From the NCBI GenBank assembly GCA_002706765.1, contig PAJV01000010.1, positions 91,171 to 155,170 of the forward strand: DNA of 64,000 nucleotides. The letters run 5' to 3'. Below the pieces are notes generated by a model that worked only from the letters and a program-made list of their open reading frames with translations, was not told the origin of the DNA and made no database searches. The stretch's first letter is position 1. Each line of letters starts with the position of its first letter. Positions 20,319 to 29,279 of this stretch are shown here, piece after piece. This DNA comes from Gimesia sp. Lineage in GTDB: Bacteria; Planctomycetota; Planctomycetia; Planctomycetales; Planctomycetaceae. The translations under genes and the position numbers were made by a program.

Positions 20319-20783
20319 CTAAGGTGTATGCTGAGATCCTGAACTGTAGGAACCGTTATTGTAGGTTCCCATCGAAGGTGCTCCTGGCGTGGCACCAGGG
20401 CTCGGAGGAGCCTGTGGTGTCTGGTGCGGCGGTGGTGCCGAACCTGCAGGAGGAGGACTGGCTGGGGGCTGGGAAGCGGCCGCGTTTAAACGGGCTGCTT
20501 CTTCCTCCAGATTGCGTACACGCTTTTCCATCTCCTTGCCAGGCTTGAACGTGACGACGTATTTTTCTTCTACGTCTACACGATCACCTGTGCGAGGATT
20601 TCTGGCTTTACGCGCAGCTCGCTTTTTGACTTCAAAGACGCCAAAATTGCGGAGTTCGATTCGCTTGTCTGTAACAAGTGTATCAACAATCGCATCGAAC
20701 GTTTTTTGCACAATCTCTTTTGTCTTGAGTTGTGTCAGACCAATCTCTTCCGAAATTACTTTGACAATCTCTTTTTTCGTCAC
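20319..20783 (-). CDS. HU/IHF-family DNA-binding protein with a Pro/Ala-rich C-terminal tail
   Basis: A 154-residue protein. Residues 1-92 are a complete HU/IHF fold: [41 protein letters not shown] (the DNA-bending arm with the NPRTG tip) and [14 protein letters not shown]. Residues 93-154 form an unusual low-complexity extension rich in Pro, Ala, Gly and Ser. HU proteins bend and compact DNA in the nucleoid. The start is GTG at 20783, with GGGAG 9 nt upstream. A small hairpin (GCCCTT/AAGGGC, 20825-20839) sits in the 5' untranslated region and might affect expression. The gene has its own terminator. Confidence 0.9.
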   Translation of the reverse strand: MTKKEIVKVISEEIGLTQLKTKEIVQKTFDAIVDTLVTDKRIELRNFGVFEVKKRAARKARNPRTGDRVDVEEKYVVTFKPGKEMEKRVRNLEEEAARLNAAASQPPASPPPAGSAPPPHQTPQAPPSPGATPGAPSMGTYNNGSYSSGSQHTP

Positions 20784-20839
20784 GACTGGGTTCTCCCAAT
20801 TTTGAGAAGCCGTCGGACAGCTACGCCCTTGGTAAGGGC

Positions 20840-21387
20840 ACTCGAGAGCCGTCTCAACTGTAATGGGTTACACGACTTAGTGTCACAATAGATTATTTCC
20901 CACAATTGAACAGTAAGTCAAGACCGATCTTAGCTTACCGCTTTGAAACGGTGTATTATTAGACATGAATTCACTATGCCGGTGTGAATTCACAACATCG
21001 ACAAAAAATGAACTATTTCGAAGAAGTATGATTGCGTATGCGTTGTAAGTATAATGATATAAATATCTTATGGTTTCTCGATGGGCCGCATACAATGAGG
21101 GCACAGAAAACTCGCAGACTTATTATTGTTCCCAAATAATAACACGAAATTATTTTTACAATCTTGAGATGAAATTGCAAAAAATGTATCTGAAACATCG
21201 AAACTGCGATCTTTCAGTGTTCCAAACTCTTTAAAAATACATACTTAATCAACAGCATTCGAGAACAAGCTTGAGCGTTAATCAAACGTCTGATTTTTGA
21301 TATTCAGACGAGACTCCGTTTGGTTATGAGGAGTTCTTGGGATCAGTTTGAAAGATCGTTCGCGGTAACAATCATTTGTGAAGGAGG
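20840..21387. other. AT-rich intergenic region without recognised gene
   Basis: About 550 bases between two minus-strand genes. AT-rich, with a TATAAT hexamer at 21050 but no matching -35 box. Part of it should hold the HU promoter. No coding frame or RNA gene was recognised. Confidence 0.4.
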
Positions 21388-21819
21388 TTACAAGTCAGTT
21401 TTCTCAGCCTGGATCCGGATGTCTTCGAAACTGACAAAATTTCCTTTACCTGCGCCCGGGCAATCCGGAGAAAGTGACTCCCAGCTCGCACGGCTTTCCA
21501 GATTTGAATTCCAGAAGGGCCACGTTTTGCACTGAGTCGGACGAGCTTCATAGATAGTACAGCAACGTTTTTCGGGATCGAAAAATGTGCAATCTCCATT
21601 GGCATATTCAGTTAAGGAACGTCTTCCGCCATACAGGCGGGTATGCATTAACAGAATTTCTCCTGTCGATTTTCCCGTTACTTCTGCAATTGCCTTGATT
21701 TCTGATTCATCCACCCAGACGACACCAGGCGCGCCGGTACAACAATTACCACACTGCGTACAGGAAAATTGTAGCCCGTCACGATACCATGGTTCCTGTT
21801 CAGAATTTTGATCACTCAT
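21388..21819 (-). CDS. YkgJ-family cysteine-cluster protein
   Basis: A 143-residue protein with the CxxCxxCC signature of the YkgJ zinc/iron-chelating cluster family: CTQCGNCC near residues 20-27, then further cysteines in GDCTFFDPEKRCCTIYEARPTQCKTWPF and DCPGAGKG. Members bind a metal, probably zinc or iron-sulfur, and have no firmly established biochemical role. The N-terminal half has the usual V(x)VDESEI helix. It is divergent from the MobA-like gene, with 74 nt between the start codons. Confidence 0.82.
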   Translation of the reverse strand: MSDQNSEQEPWYRDGLQFSCTQCGNCCTGAPGVVWVDESEIKAIAEVTGKSTGEILLMHTRLYGGRRSLTEYANGDCTFFDPEKRCCTIYEARPTQCKTWPFWNSNLESRASWESLSPDCPGAGKGNFVSFEDIRIQAEKTDL

Positions 21820-21893
21820 TTTTCAGATCACATCACTATAAAATTAGATAAACTGAAACTTAGAAGTTCTTTTTGTAAGTAACCCGGACGAGT

Positions 21894-22544
21894 ATGTCAA
21901 ACACAAACGGTCAGATCAAAGTCGGTGGAATGATTCTCTGCGGGGGCGAAAGCATGAGAATGAATTATCCCAAAGCGTTATTACCATTGGGCTCAGAGCT
22001 GATGTTACAGCGCATCATTCGCATTGTGTCTGAAGTGGTATCTCCTGTGATCGTCGTCGCCTCCCCCGGGCAGACTTTGCCGGAAATCCCTTATTCGGTT
22101 CGCGTTGTGTATGATGTCAAACCAGGTGCCGGGCCTCTTCCAGCAATTGCACAAGGTCTTCGTGAACTGGAATTCGATTGTCAGGCGGCCTTTGTGTCAG
22201 CCTGCGATACACCACTGATACAAAGAGAGATGATACGTGCGATTCTCTCAAGGCTGCCAGATCACGATCTGGCGATCGTCAGGGAAGGCAAAAGGTACCA
22301 TCCTATGGCAGCTGTGTACCGGACATCACTGCTGGAATTGATAGAGGAAATGCTGGCCGAAAATGTTCAAAGGCCCATTGATCTGGTAGAGCGGGTTCAT
22401 AGTGCGTTTCTCGAAGCGGAAGAGCTGAAAAATGTCGATCCCGAATTACTTGGATTACGTAATATCAATACTCGTGAACAGTATTTCGAACTACTGCGTG
22501 AGACCGGGTTGGCAGCAACTACCACTGTTCCCTTTGTCCGATGA
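21894..22544 (+). CDS. MobA-like nucleotidyltransferase (molybdenum cofactor guanylyltransferase family)
   Basis: A 216-residue NTP-transferase. The N-terminal nucleotide loop GGMILCGGESMRMNYPKALLPL follows the LxGGxSxRMGxxKA pattern with Asn in place of the last Gly. VSACDTPLI matches the metal-binding CDxPL segment and GAGPLPAIAQGL the GPLxGI segment. MobA attaches GMP to molybdopterin, but related enzymes (MobA/MocA/IspD group) use other substrates. No molybdenum cofactor genes are nearby, so the name is by family only. It is convergent with the membrane glycosyltransferase gene. Confidence 0.75.
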   Translation: MSNTNGQIKVGGMILCGGESMRMNYPKALLPLGSELMLQRIIRIVSEVVSPVIVVASPGQTLPEIPYSVRVVYDVKPGAGPLPAIAQGLRELEFDCQAAFVSACDTPLIQREMIRAILSRLPDHDLAIVREGKRYHPMAAVYRTSLLELIEEMLAENVQRPIDLVERVHSAFLEAEELKNVDPELLGLRNINTREQYFELLRETGLAATTTVPFVR

Positions 22545-22577
22545 CCTGACTGGCTTTCTGATCCCACAATGATCTCA

Positions 22578-24329
22578 TTACGGGGACTGCAAACTTCTAT
22601 TCGCCTGCATCACAGCAGTCCGCCAGCGCGCGATGTCTTCGGGGGTTAAGTCATAGTAGTTGATCGAATATCCCAGTTGCGCTTCGGGTTCAAAAAATCG
22701 GAAAAATCCCAATGCGTCATGCTGCAGGTTATAACGGCTGCCATCCTGTCTGCGCAAGGTATAAGGCCGCCCCTGAAGAATGCTGGCGCTGATGGCATAT
22801 TTCCCGGGAACGGGGCGGAATTCAGCAGGGAATTCATATTTGATCCCCAGTTTTCCGGGGGGAATTGTGCCAAAATAGGCGAGTCTCAGATCTTCAACCG
22901 GGTGTTCCTCCAGGTATTCCTGAAGTCGATAGAGATCCTGCCCCCAGTCGATATTGGAATCGACCAGATGGGTATCCCCCAGTTCCGGCCCTCCTGCCAG
23001 TTCATTAAAGTAGGCCAGGTGATCCGGAGCATACCGGAGTGAGAGCGGGAGTGAAAGAATGGCAATGGTCACCAGATAGGAGAGGATTTTACGTCGTTCA
23101 AAATCCAATTGCTCTACCAAAGGAGCGCACAACAGAATCAGGAAGGGAAAGATCGGCAGCACATAGCGCAGGCCCAGCTGGTTATTCGCCAGACTGGCGA
23201 TGGTTAACAGCAATACAACTGGTGTCAGCAGGACGGCCAGGGTTCGTCTCGGGAGCAGGCGAGGGTTTTTAAGCCAGCTGTAAAGAGCGATGACAATCAG
23301 AAATTGAAAACCGTGTGGCAATTTATAAAGCAAGGTATAGAGGTAGTACGAGCGAAACCCATGTTGTTCCCACTGATTATCCAGAAAGGTGGGGTGGGAT
23401 TGCTGCATGATAAAACGTTGCAGGTCAAAGCCCATGATGTAGTCACGGGGAACAGGCAGGGGGAAACTCTGCAGAACTTCAGGAAGTGCTGTCAAAAATT
23501 TGAGCTCGGAGCTTTGGAACTGATAGCTGCTTACAGGCTGGAAGGTCGATTGGAACAGATAACCGGCATTCAGGATGAAAAGGCAGGAGAAAACAAGTAT
23601 TCCCCAATACATGGCGAGTGTTTTTTTAGCCTGTCGCTCCCGGATTTCTGGATTCTTATATCTCACGAGAATCCACTGAATCACAAGTAGGGGAGCTAAC
23701 AGAATCGCCGTATATTTTGTCAGTTGAGCCAGGCCTAAAACAACCCCTGTCACTATGGCCCACTTCCAGGAGGGGAGGCAGGCAAACTTCCAGCCACAGT
23801 AGAGGGCGGCCAGAAAGAAGCCCGTGATCGCCAGGTCCTGGGTACCCAGGGCCGCGCTGGCCAGAATATTCGGGCTCATTGCCCACAGGAAAACTGCAAA
23901 ACAGGCTGCCTGAGAACTAAACAGCTCACGTGTCCAGAGTGCCAGCAACAGTCCCGATGCGACAGCCAGTAACAGGATCATGCAGCGACCAAGGAAATAG
24001 AAGTGTTGATAATCTACCGGATTGGCATCCAGGAAGGCATCTCCATAATCAGCAGGATCAGAGGAGAGATCTGGAGATCCACTCTGAGCAGACGTCATCA
24101 GTAAAGGCAGAGCCGACCAGCTGCGAATTAGCGGAGGATTGAGCCGATCATAGTCAAAGCGACTGGTTTCCAGACTCAGGAATCCGACCGGCAGATGCCA
24201 GTACTCATCATGGGTGACACTCAGTTGTCTGGCAGAATACACGCCCAGGCAGAATTGGATCAGCAGAAGAAAACCGACGACAGACCAGAAGACCGGAGGG
24301 CGTTGTATTACTTTCTGTAGAGAAGCCAT
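22578..24329 (-). CDS. Polytopic membrane protein, GT39/ArnT-like glycosyltransferase
   Basis: A 583-residue protein from ATG 24329; the frame continues to a GTG at 24443, but that extension lacks membrane character. A first helix (about 15-32) leads into THDEYWHLPVG, where the DE pair (41-42) in the first external loop matches the catalytic acidic motif of GT-C transferases such as protein mannosyltransferases and ArnT. About ten further hydrophobic helices follow, then a soluble C-terminal domain with NIDWGQDLYRLQEYL. It probably moves a sugar from a polyprenyl-phosphate donor on the outer face of the inner membrane. Donor and acceptor are unknown. Confidence 0.75.
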   Translation of the reverse strand: MASLQKVIQRPPVFWSVVGFLLLIQFCLGVYSARQLSVTHDEYWHLPVGFLSLETSRFDYDRLNPPLIRSWSALPLLMTSAQSGSPDLSSDPADYGDAFLDANPVDYQHFYFLGRCMILLLAVASGLLLALWTRELFSSQAACFAVFLWAMSPNILASAALGTQDLAITGFFLAALYCGWKFACLPSWKWAIVTGVVLGLAQLTKYTAILLAPLLVIQWILVRYKNPEIRERQAKKTLAMYWGILVFSCLFILNAGYLFQSTFQPVSSYQFQSSELKFLTALPEVLQSFPLPVPRDYIMGFDLQRFIMQQSHPTFLDNQWEQHGFRSYYLYTLLYKLPHGFQFLIVIALYSWLKNPRLLPRRTLAVLLTPVVLLLTIASLANNQLGLRYVLPIFPFLILLCAPLVEQLDFERRKILSYLVTIAILSLPLSLRYAPDHLAYFNELAGGPELGDTHLVDSNIDWGQDLYRLQEYLEEHPVEDLRLAYFGTIPPGKLGIKYEFPAEFRPVPGKYAISASILQGRPYTLRRQDGSRYNLQHDALGFFRFFEPEAQLGYSINYYDLTPEDIARWRTAVMQANRSLQSP

Positions 24330-24851
24330 GACTGTCCGAAGTTTGAGGTAATAGACTGTGTCCCGTTTTACTGTAGCGTTTCCGAGGCCATTTGGGCCGA
24401 GTGTAATAGATAGCGAGACGCCATGGTTAAATGTGACGCGCACTAGATATCTGAAGCTTCGATGATATCCTGACCAGTATCGCTACGAAAGGGTTTTCAG
24501 GACAGGAGAAGAGGACGAGTTGAAGATTTTGAATCTACAACAGGCTGAGAAATGTTGAAGGCAGGTGGCTCCCCCTCCAGCCAGTTAAAGACGGGCGTCA
24601 TCACTCTGGCTGGAGGGAAGCCTCAGTTTCTGTTGAAGCTCAGTAAATAATTAATGAGGCTTCAATTCGACAGGCAGCTCAACATAATGCAATGTCTGTG
24701 CCACTACCGAGAATTCTCTCCAGTCCCTAAACATACCGTTTTCCAGTTAAGAAACAGGGGCTACTCAGTGGACTGGTAAAGCGTAAAGAAGACCGAGTCG
24801 GAATAAGCGACAGGTCTGTCTGTTTCTGCAACAGGAGAGGAGTGAGCGAAT
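24330..24851. other. Intergenic region with one inverted repeat
   Basis: About 520 bases between two minus-strand genes. Apart from the inverted repeat at 24567-24622 no gene or signal is recognised. Confidence 0.4.
24567..24622. repeat. Long inverted repeat, no T-run
   Basis: A perfect 12-bp core (CCCTCCAGCCAG at 24573-24584 with CTGGCTGGAGGG at 24606-24617), extended on the outside by GGCT/AGCC, around a 21-nt loop. There is no T-tract on either strand. It lies between the leuA-linked membrane-protein gene and the glycosyltransferase gene. It could be a weak terminator, an RNA processing element or a protein-binding site. Confidence 0.5.
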
Positions 24852-25292
24852 TCAGTTCCGATTGATCCAGGTTTTGATGTCGCGAGTCACATCGCGCATG
24901 ATGATTTCCTGTTCTGGAATTGCCTGGTAGAAGTGCAGTTCGGCCTGTTCGTAGTCTTCCAACTGCAGGTTTTTCGAAGCAATTTCAAGGATCCGATCGC
25001 CCATCTGCTGGATTTCCTCATCCTTTTCATGCGGATTGAAGGGGACCGCCATCGTCACGCGAAAGGTAAGAGGATTCTGCTGTTTGCCTTTGAGTCGTCC
25101 CCCTTCTACGCGGGGACGTGATTTGGGAAATTCCTTCGCCAGGGCGTTCTGAGTATCAGCAAAGTGATACGTATTGATTGCCTGAAAAACATACAACGAT
25201 CCTGACATCACCAGCCCGAAGAGTAACAGGCCGAGAACAATGGTTCTGCCTTTGACTATCCGGGGTGCTGATTCAGGATCGTATGTAGTCAT
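24852..25292 (-). CDS. Small single-pass membrane protein downstream of leuA, unknown function
   Basis: A 146-residue protein not recognised as a family. One transmembrane helix (about 15-38) follows a short cytoplasmic N-terminus, and the remaining 105 residues are hydrophilic, with PLTFRVTMAVPFNP and YEQAELHFYQAIPEQEIIMRDVTRDI. It starts 30 nt after the leuA stop codon on the same strand, so it is likely to be transcribed with leuA and to share its attenuation, but nothing in the sequence links it to leucine synthesis. Confidence 0.6.
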   Translation of the reverse strand: MTTYDPESAPRIVKGRTIVLGLLLFGLVMSGSLYVFQAINTYHFADTQNALAKEFPKSRPRVEGGRLKGKQQNPLTFRVTMAVPFNPHEKDEEIQQMGDRILEIASKNLQLEDYEQAELHFYQAIPEQEIIMRDVTRDIKTWINRN

Positions 25293-25322
25293 TGATCACC
25301 AGGTCCAGTAGAGAAAGTGTAC

Positions 25323-26846
25323 TCAGTTTTCCAGTTTTGCAGCTGCTTTGTTGATGGCCTGCAGATAGGCTTTGGCACTGGATTCGATGATGTCTGTACT
25401 GACGCTGCGGCCAGTGAATAATTCACCATTGATGCGAACTTCGACGCGTACCTCTCCCTGGGCATCCTTACCGCTGGAAACACTGCCGACGTGGTACTGG
25501 TCCAGTACAGCAGTAATGCCTGAGATGCGTTCCAGTGCCCTGAAGACGGCATCAACAGGGCCATCTCCGGTAGCTGCATCACAGTGGATTTTGCCTGTTT
25601 CATCTGACAGTTCAATCGTCGCGGTCGCGATGGTGCCGGTTCCGGCGGAAGTGTGGAAGCGGGCAATTTTCCATTTCTCCGGTGCATCGGTGACCTGGTT
25701 CTCGATTAAGGCGACAATGTCGGAATCGTAGATTTCCTTTTTCTTGTCAGCCAGCGTGATAAACTCATTGAAGATCCGCTCAAATGTTTCATCATCCAGG
25801 GTATGGCCCAGGGTCTGAATTCGATCGCGGAATGCATGACGGCCACTGTGTTTGCCGAGGACCAGGTTAGTGCCTACATAACCAACATCTGCAGGAGACA
25901 TGATTTCATAGGTTGTGCGTTCCTGCAACATGCCGTGCTGATGAATGCCTGCTTCGTGTGCAAAAGCGTTTCTCCCCACGATCGCTTTGTTGCGTTGTAC
26001 CGACATCCCGGTGACTGTCGAGACCAGATGGCTGATCGGATACAGGCGTTTTGTATTGATATTAGTGTGTACGCCGTAATAGTCCGCGCGGGTTTTCAAC
26101 GCCATTACGACTTCTTCCAGTGCGCAGTTTCCAGCACGTTCCCCCAGGCCATTGATCGTACATTCCACCTGGCGGGCGCCCGCTTCCACAGCGGCGAGGC
26201 TGTTTGCGACGGCGAGTCCCAGGTCATTGTGACAATGCGTGCTGATGATGGCCTGCTCTATGTTTGAAACATTTTTTTTCAACGTGGTGATGACATCATG
26301 GAAATGGGCGGGAGTCGCATAACCGACGGTGTCGGGAATATTGACGGTGCTGGCTCCGGCTTCGATGGCGCGTTCCACCACTTCACAGAGGAAATCTTTC
26401 TCGGTTCGGGCAGCGTCCTCTGGTGAGAATTCGATATCCGGGCAGTAGTCTCGGGCTCGCTTGACCATTTCGACCGCCGTCTCCACGATCTGTTCTTTCG
26501 TCATTTTGAGTTTATGCTCCATGTGGATGGAACTGGTTGCGAGGAAGACGTGAATCCGCGACTGCTTTGCCTCTTTTAATGCTACCCAGGCCCGGTCGAT
26601 ATCGTCTTTTCGGCAGCGGGCCAGAGCGCAGATGGTCGTCTGATCGCCAAATTCATTTGCAATTTTGCGAACGGATTCAAAATCGCCGGGAGAGGCAATC
26701 GGGAAGCCTGCCTCAATGATATCGACCCCCAGTTTGACAAGTTCCCGGGCGACTTTCATCTTTTCCGAAGTGGTCATACTGCAGCCAGGTGACTGCTCAC
26801 CGTCTCTCAACGTGGTGTCGAATATCTTTACTGTATCATTGGACAT
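25323..26846 (-). CDS. leuA: 2-isopropylmalate synthase
   Basis: A 507-residue enzyme that condenses 2-ketoisovalerate with acetyl-CoA, the committed step of leucine synthesis, in the cytoplasm. DTTLRDGEQSPG (10-21) opens the HMGL-like TIM barrel, and HCHND at 204-208 supplies two metal ligands. GLGERAGNCALEEVV and the QHGMLQ / GKHSGRHAFRD segments are typical of LeuA. The C-terminal 130 residues form the LeuA dimer domain that binds leucine for feedback inhibition. GGAG lies 8 nt before the ATG. A leucine-codon leader peptide and a terminator hairpin precede it, so transcription is probably attenuated by charged tRNA-Leu. Confidence 0.97.
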   Translation of the reverse strand: MSNDTVKIFDTTLRDGEQSPGCSMTTSEKMKVARELVKLGVDIIEAGFPIASPGDFESVRKIANEFGDQTTICALARCRKDDIDRAWVALKEAKQSRIHVFLATSSIHMEHKLKMTKEQIVETAVEMVKRARDYCPDIEFSPEDAARTEKDFLCEVVERAIEAGASTVNIPDTVGYATPAHFHDVITTLKKNVSNIEQAIISTHCHNDLGLAVANSLAAVEAGARQVECTINGLGERAGNCALEEVVMALKTRADYYGVHTNINTKRLYPISHLVSTVTGMSVQRNKAIVGRNAFAHEAGIHQHGMLQERTTYEIMSPADVGYVGTNLVLGKHSGRHAFRDRIQTLGHTLDDETFERIFNEFITLADKKKEIYDSDIVALIENQVTDAPEKWKIARFHTSAGTGTIATATIELSDETGKIHCDAATGDGPVDAVFRALERISGITAVLDQYHVGSVSSGKDAQGEVRVEVRINGELFTGRSVSTDIIESSAKAYLQAINKAAAKLEN

Positions 26847-26920
26847 TGGGTTTCTCCGCGAGTCAATTTCCGCTCCCGATCAGGGAGCTAATGAGAGACC
26901 AGAATAGTACCAGCAGGCAA

Positions 26921-26957
26921 AATAAAAAACCCTGAGGCCGATCTGGTCTCAGGGTTT
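26921..26957 (-). terminator. Attenuator terminator in the leuA leader
   Basis: On the minus strand AAACCCTGAGACC (26957-26945) pairs with GGCCTCAGGGTTT (26939-26927): 13 bp with one G:U, loop of 5 nt, followed by TTT, A, TTTT. It lies 75 nt upstream of the leuA start codon, so it must stop or pass RNA polymerase before leuA. Confidence 0.88.
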
Positions 26958-27035
26958 CGCTGTTTTTTGATTAACAATCGTACAAAGAACCTAAGACCTG
27001 GCTTAAAGAAGCAGGTTTCGTAGCAGGCTCAGGTT
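26945..27035 (-). promoter_or_regulatory. Competing RNA pairings of the leuA attenuator
   Basis: Segment 1 (27035-27024, AACCTGAGCCTG, inside leader codons 8-11) can pair with segment 2 (27000-26988, CAGGTCTTAGGTT) over 12 bp with one bulge and one G:U. Segment 2 can instead pair with segment 3 (26957-26945, the 5' arm of the terminator) through GGTCTTAGG/CCTGAGACC. Pairing 1:2 leaves the terminator free to form; pairing 2:3 is an antiterminator. A ribosome stalled on the Leu codons would cover segment 1 and favour 2:3. Confidence 0.8.
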
Positions 27036-27056
27036 TAGTAGATTGTGAATGTGCAT
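27003..27056 (-). CDS. leuL: Leucine-rich leader peptide of leuA
   Basis: A 17-codon open frame on the minus strand, too short for usual gene calling: MHIHNLLNLSLLRNLLL, then TAA. Eight of 17 codons are leucine (CTA, CTA, CTG, CTG, CTA, CTG, CTT, CTT). It ends 45 nt before the attenuator terminator and 156 nt before leuA. Its role would be to sense charged tRNA-Leu through ribosome stalling, as in enterobacterial leu operons. No strong Shine-Dalgarno is visible before its ATG; the upstream sequence is A-rich. The symbol leuL is by functional analogy. Confidence 0.82.
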   Translation of the reverse strand: MHIHNLLNLSLLRNLLL

Positions 27057-27117
27057 TTTATTTTGTTTTTTCAACTGGTTTAAACTGGACAGTCTTAGAC
27101 TGCCTTACCGCTCTGAC

Positions 27118-27146
27118 AATTTACCTGCTCAATCGACCATGGTCAA
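27118..27146 (-). promoter_or_regulatory. Candidate promoter for the leuA leader
   Basis: On the minus strand TTGACC (27146-27141) and TAAATT (27123-27118) are separated by 17 nt, 5/6 and 4/6 matches to the sigma-70 consensus. Transcription would begin about 55 nt before the leader-peptide ATG, inside the gap between the sulfite reductase gene and leuL. Confidence 0.4.
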
Positions 27147-27232
27147 CCCGTCGTTGATTGAATTTGTCAAAATCAAAGACCGCCTCAGTAATGAGAGGTT
27201 CAGTAAAATTTCACTTCTGGCGGGATTACAGA

Positions 27233-28954
27233 TTATTTCGCAGCGAGTCCTGCTTTCTCCTGTAATGCTTCTTTCCCCATTCTGTGACAGAAATCACCAA
27301 AGGATTCTCCTGCCTGACGCTCTTCCTTGAAGCATTCCAGAAGTGGAGAAATTCGACCGGTGATTTCGGCTAAGGGAACCATATCGTCATACACAAAGGC
27401 CAACCTGTTGCCGAGCGAGTTTCCACCCAGGTAAAGTGTGTATTTTCCGACGGCCCTTCCTACGAGTCCAATATCGGGAACATAGGGGCGGGCACAACCG
27501 TTTGGACAACCGGTGGTGTTGACGGAGATTTTTTCGTTTTCCAGCCCCAGACGTGCCAGTTCCTCCTCGAATTCGGTAATTAAAGCAGGCATGACCCGTT
27601 CCGATTCAGTGATGGATAATCCACACATGGGGAGTGCGGGGCAGGACATGGAAAATCGACGAATCAAAGTGAGTTCATCCGCTTTTTTCATCCCGTGATC
27701 GGTCAGGATCTGATCAATTTCGGAACGCAGTGAGGGGTCAATGTCACAGAAGATGACACTTTGTTTTGCGGTGATGCGGGCATTGAATCTGTAGGTTTCC
27801 AGGATCTTTCGGAGACCGGCTTTGATCCGAAGCTCTCCTTCATCCTTGATGCGGCCATTTTCGATGTTCACCCCGAGAAAGAGCTTGCCATCTCCCTGTT
27901 CATGCCAGCCCATATGGTCTTCCATACCCGTGACTTCAATATCACGTGGGGCTGCTATGCTTGAACCATAATGTGCTTCCACTTTCTCACGGAACGTTTC
28001 GATGCCCAGGTTATCGACCAGATACTTCATACGCGCCAGTTTACGGTCTTCACGGTTTCCGAGGTCACGTTGTACTTTGACAACCGCTTCTGCAACGGCG
28101 AGTACGTGCTCGTTTTCGACGAATCCCAGTGGTTTCCCCAGGGCGGGATAGGTTTTTTTATTACTGGGAGTGACTCCCATACCGCCACCGACGTAAAAGT
28201 TATAACCGACGATAGCGTCATTTTCGACAATGCCCAGCAAGCCGATATCCTGTGTGTAGATATCGACACAGTTGTCTTCGGGCAGGGCGATCCCGATTTT
28301 AAACTTGCGCGGTAGATAGGTTTTGCCGTAGATAGGCTCCTCGACGGGCTGGTATGCGGCTTCATTGGTTTGATTGCCTTCTTCGTCGGTAATCCACAGG
28401 TCGAAGTAGGCGGTGGTTTTGGGGCGCAGGTGTTCTGCCAGCGCGTAAGCCATATCCTGCATGGAGTCGAAGATGGCATTGTTTTTATAAGGGGCAGGGC
28501 AGGCCATCACGTTTCGGTTGACATCGCCACAGGCTGCCAGCGTGGTCAGTTTAGTATCGTTGATCCCTTTGATGGCTGCTTTGAGATTGCCTTTGATCAC
28601 GCCATGTAACTGAAAGCCCTGTCGCGTGGTGAGTCTGACCGTTCCATCTCCATACTTGTCACACAGGTTGAGTTCAGCCAGGAATTGATCTGCAGTCACT
28701 TTACCGCCGGGCACACGAGTACGGATCATGCAACTGAATGCTTTTCCTTTGGGTGTACCATCCGGATTTTTGGCTTTTCTGAGGTCACGATCATCCTGCT
28801 GATAGGTACCGTGATGTTTCAACAGTTGTGTCGAATCGCCGGAGAATTCATCACTGTCGTTGAGCAACTCTTCCGCGATGGTACCACGCAGCTGATGACT
28901 GCCTTCTTTGAGAAACTCCATTTTGGAAAGCTTGGGGCCTTCTTGGGATGTCAT
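27233..28954 (-). CDS. cysI: Assimilatory sulfite reductase hemoprotein (CysI/NirA family)
   Basis: A 573-residue siroheme/4Fe-4S protein, counted from ATG 28954, which has AGGA 8 nt upstream; an in-frame TTG at 28981 is less likely. TTRQGFQLHG (109-118) is the siroheme-side signature. The cluster ligands are Cys438 and Cys444 (CPALPMC) and Cys483 and Cys487 (TGCPNGCARPY). The family reduces sulfite to sulfide with six electrons; the related NirA branch reduces nitrite, but the length and the GTYQQDDRDLR start fit sulfite reductase. With the cysH product it completes reduction of activated sulfate. No flavoprotein subunit (cysJ) is in the window, so ferredoxin may be the donor. Confidence 0.88.
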   Translation of the reverse strand: MTSQEGPKLSKMEFLKEGSHQLRGTIAEELLNDSDEFSGDSTQLLKHHGTYQQDDRDLRKAKNPDGTPKGKAFSCMIRTRVPGGKVTADQFLAELNLCDKYGDGTVRLTTRQGFQLHGVIKGNLKAAIKGINDTKLTTLAACGDVNRNVMACPAPYKNNAIFDSMQDMAYALAEHLRPKTTAYFDLWITDEEGNQTNEAAYQPVEEPIYGKTYLPRKFKIGIALPEDNCVDIYTQDIGLLGIVENDAIVGYNFYVGGGMGVTPSNKKTYPALGKPLGFVENEHVLAVAEAVVKVQRDLGNREDRKLARMKYLVDNLGIETFREKVEAHYGSSIAAPRDIEVTGMEDHMGWHEQGDGKLFLGVNIENGRIKDEGELRIKAGLRKILETYRFNARITAKQSVIFCDIDPSLRSEIDQILTDHGMKKADELTLIRRFSMSCPALPMCGLSITESERVMPALITEFEEELARLGLENEKISVNTTGCPNGCARPYVPDIGLVGRAVGKYTLYLGGNSLGNRLAFVYDDMVPLAEITGRISPLLECFKEERQAGESFGDFCHRMGKEALQEKAGLAAK

Positions 28955-29279
28955 AAGATCAATCCTGGTTGATTTTGTCAAAACGACATTCAGATCCGCA
29001 CTTCACCGGAAGCTTTTCTGAATGACTGGGTAGGTTTTATTGGAATCCAATTGGAAAATATGAGCACTAACAAGTACGATTTAGAAAATCAAAACACTCA
29101 ATCACGTCGATTAAGGCCGATCTTTCTGGATAGCTGCAAAGACAGGGGTGTGTTCCCATGTTCATTTTTCGCAGGGTGGGTCGCACATACAGGAAGTATA
29201 AACGACTTCCATAATCTTGAATAGTGACTTTTCCGTGTCCTTCACAGCAGAGAATTTGCTGACCAGATATTTACCACAA
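28955..29279. other. Divergent intergenic region between the sulfite reductase gene and pgpA
   Basis: About 325 bases that must hold promoters for both directions. A small inverted repeat (GGAAGT...ACTTCC, near 29192-29210) is present. No coding frame was recognised. Confidence 0.4.

Noticed and set aside
21050-21055. TATAAT hexamer in the gap upstream of the HU gene
   Set aside because: No -35 box lies at 16-18 nt on the plus strand and no plus-strand gene follows; the hexamer is expected by chance in AT-rich DNA.
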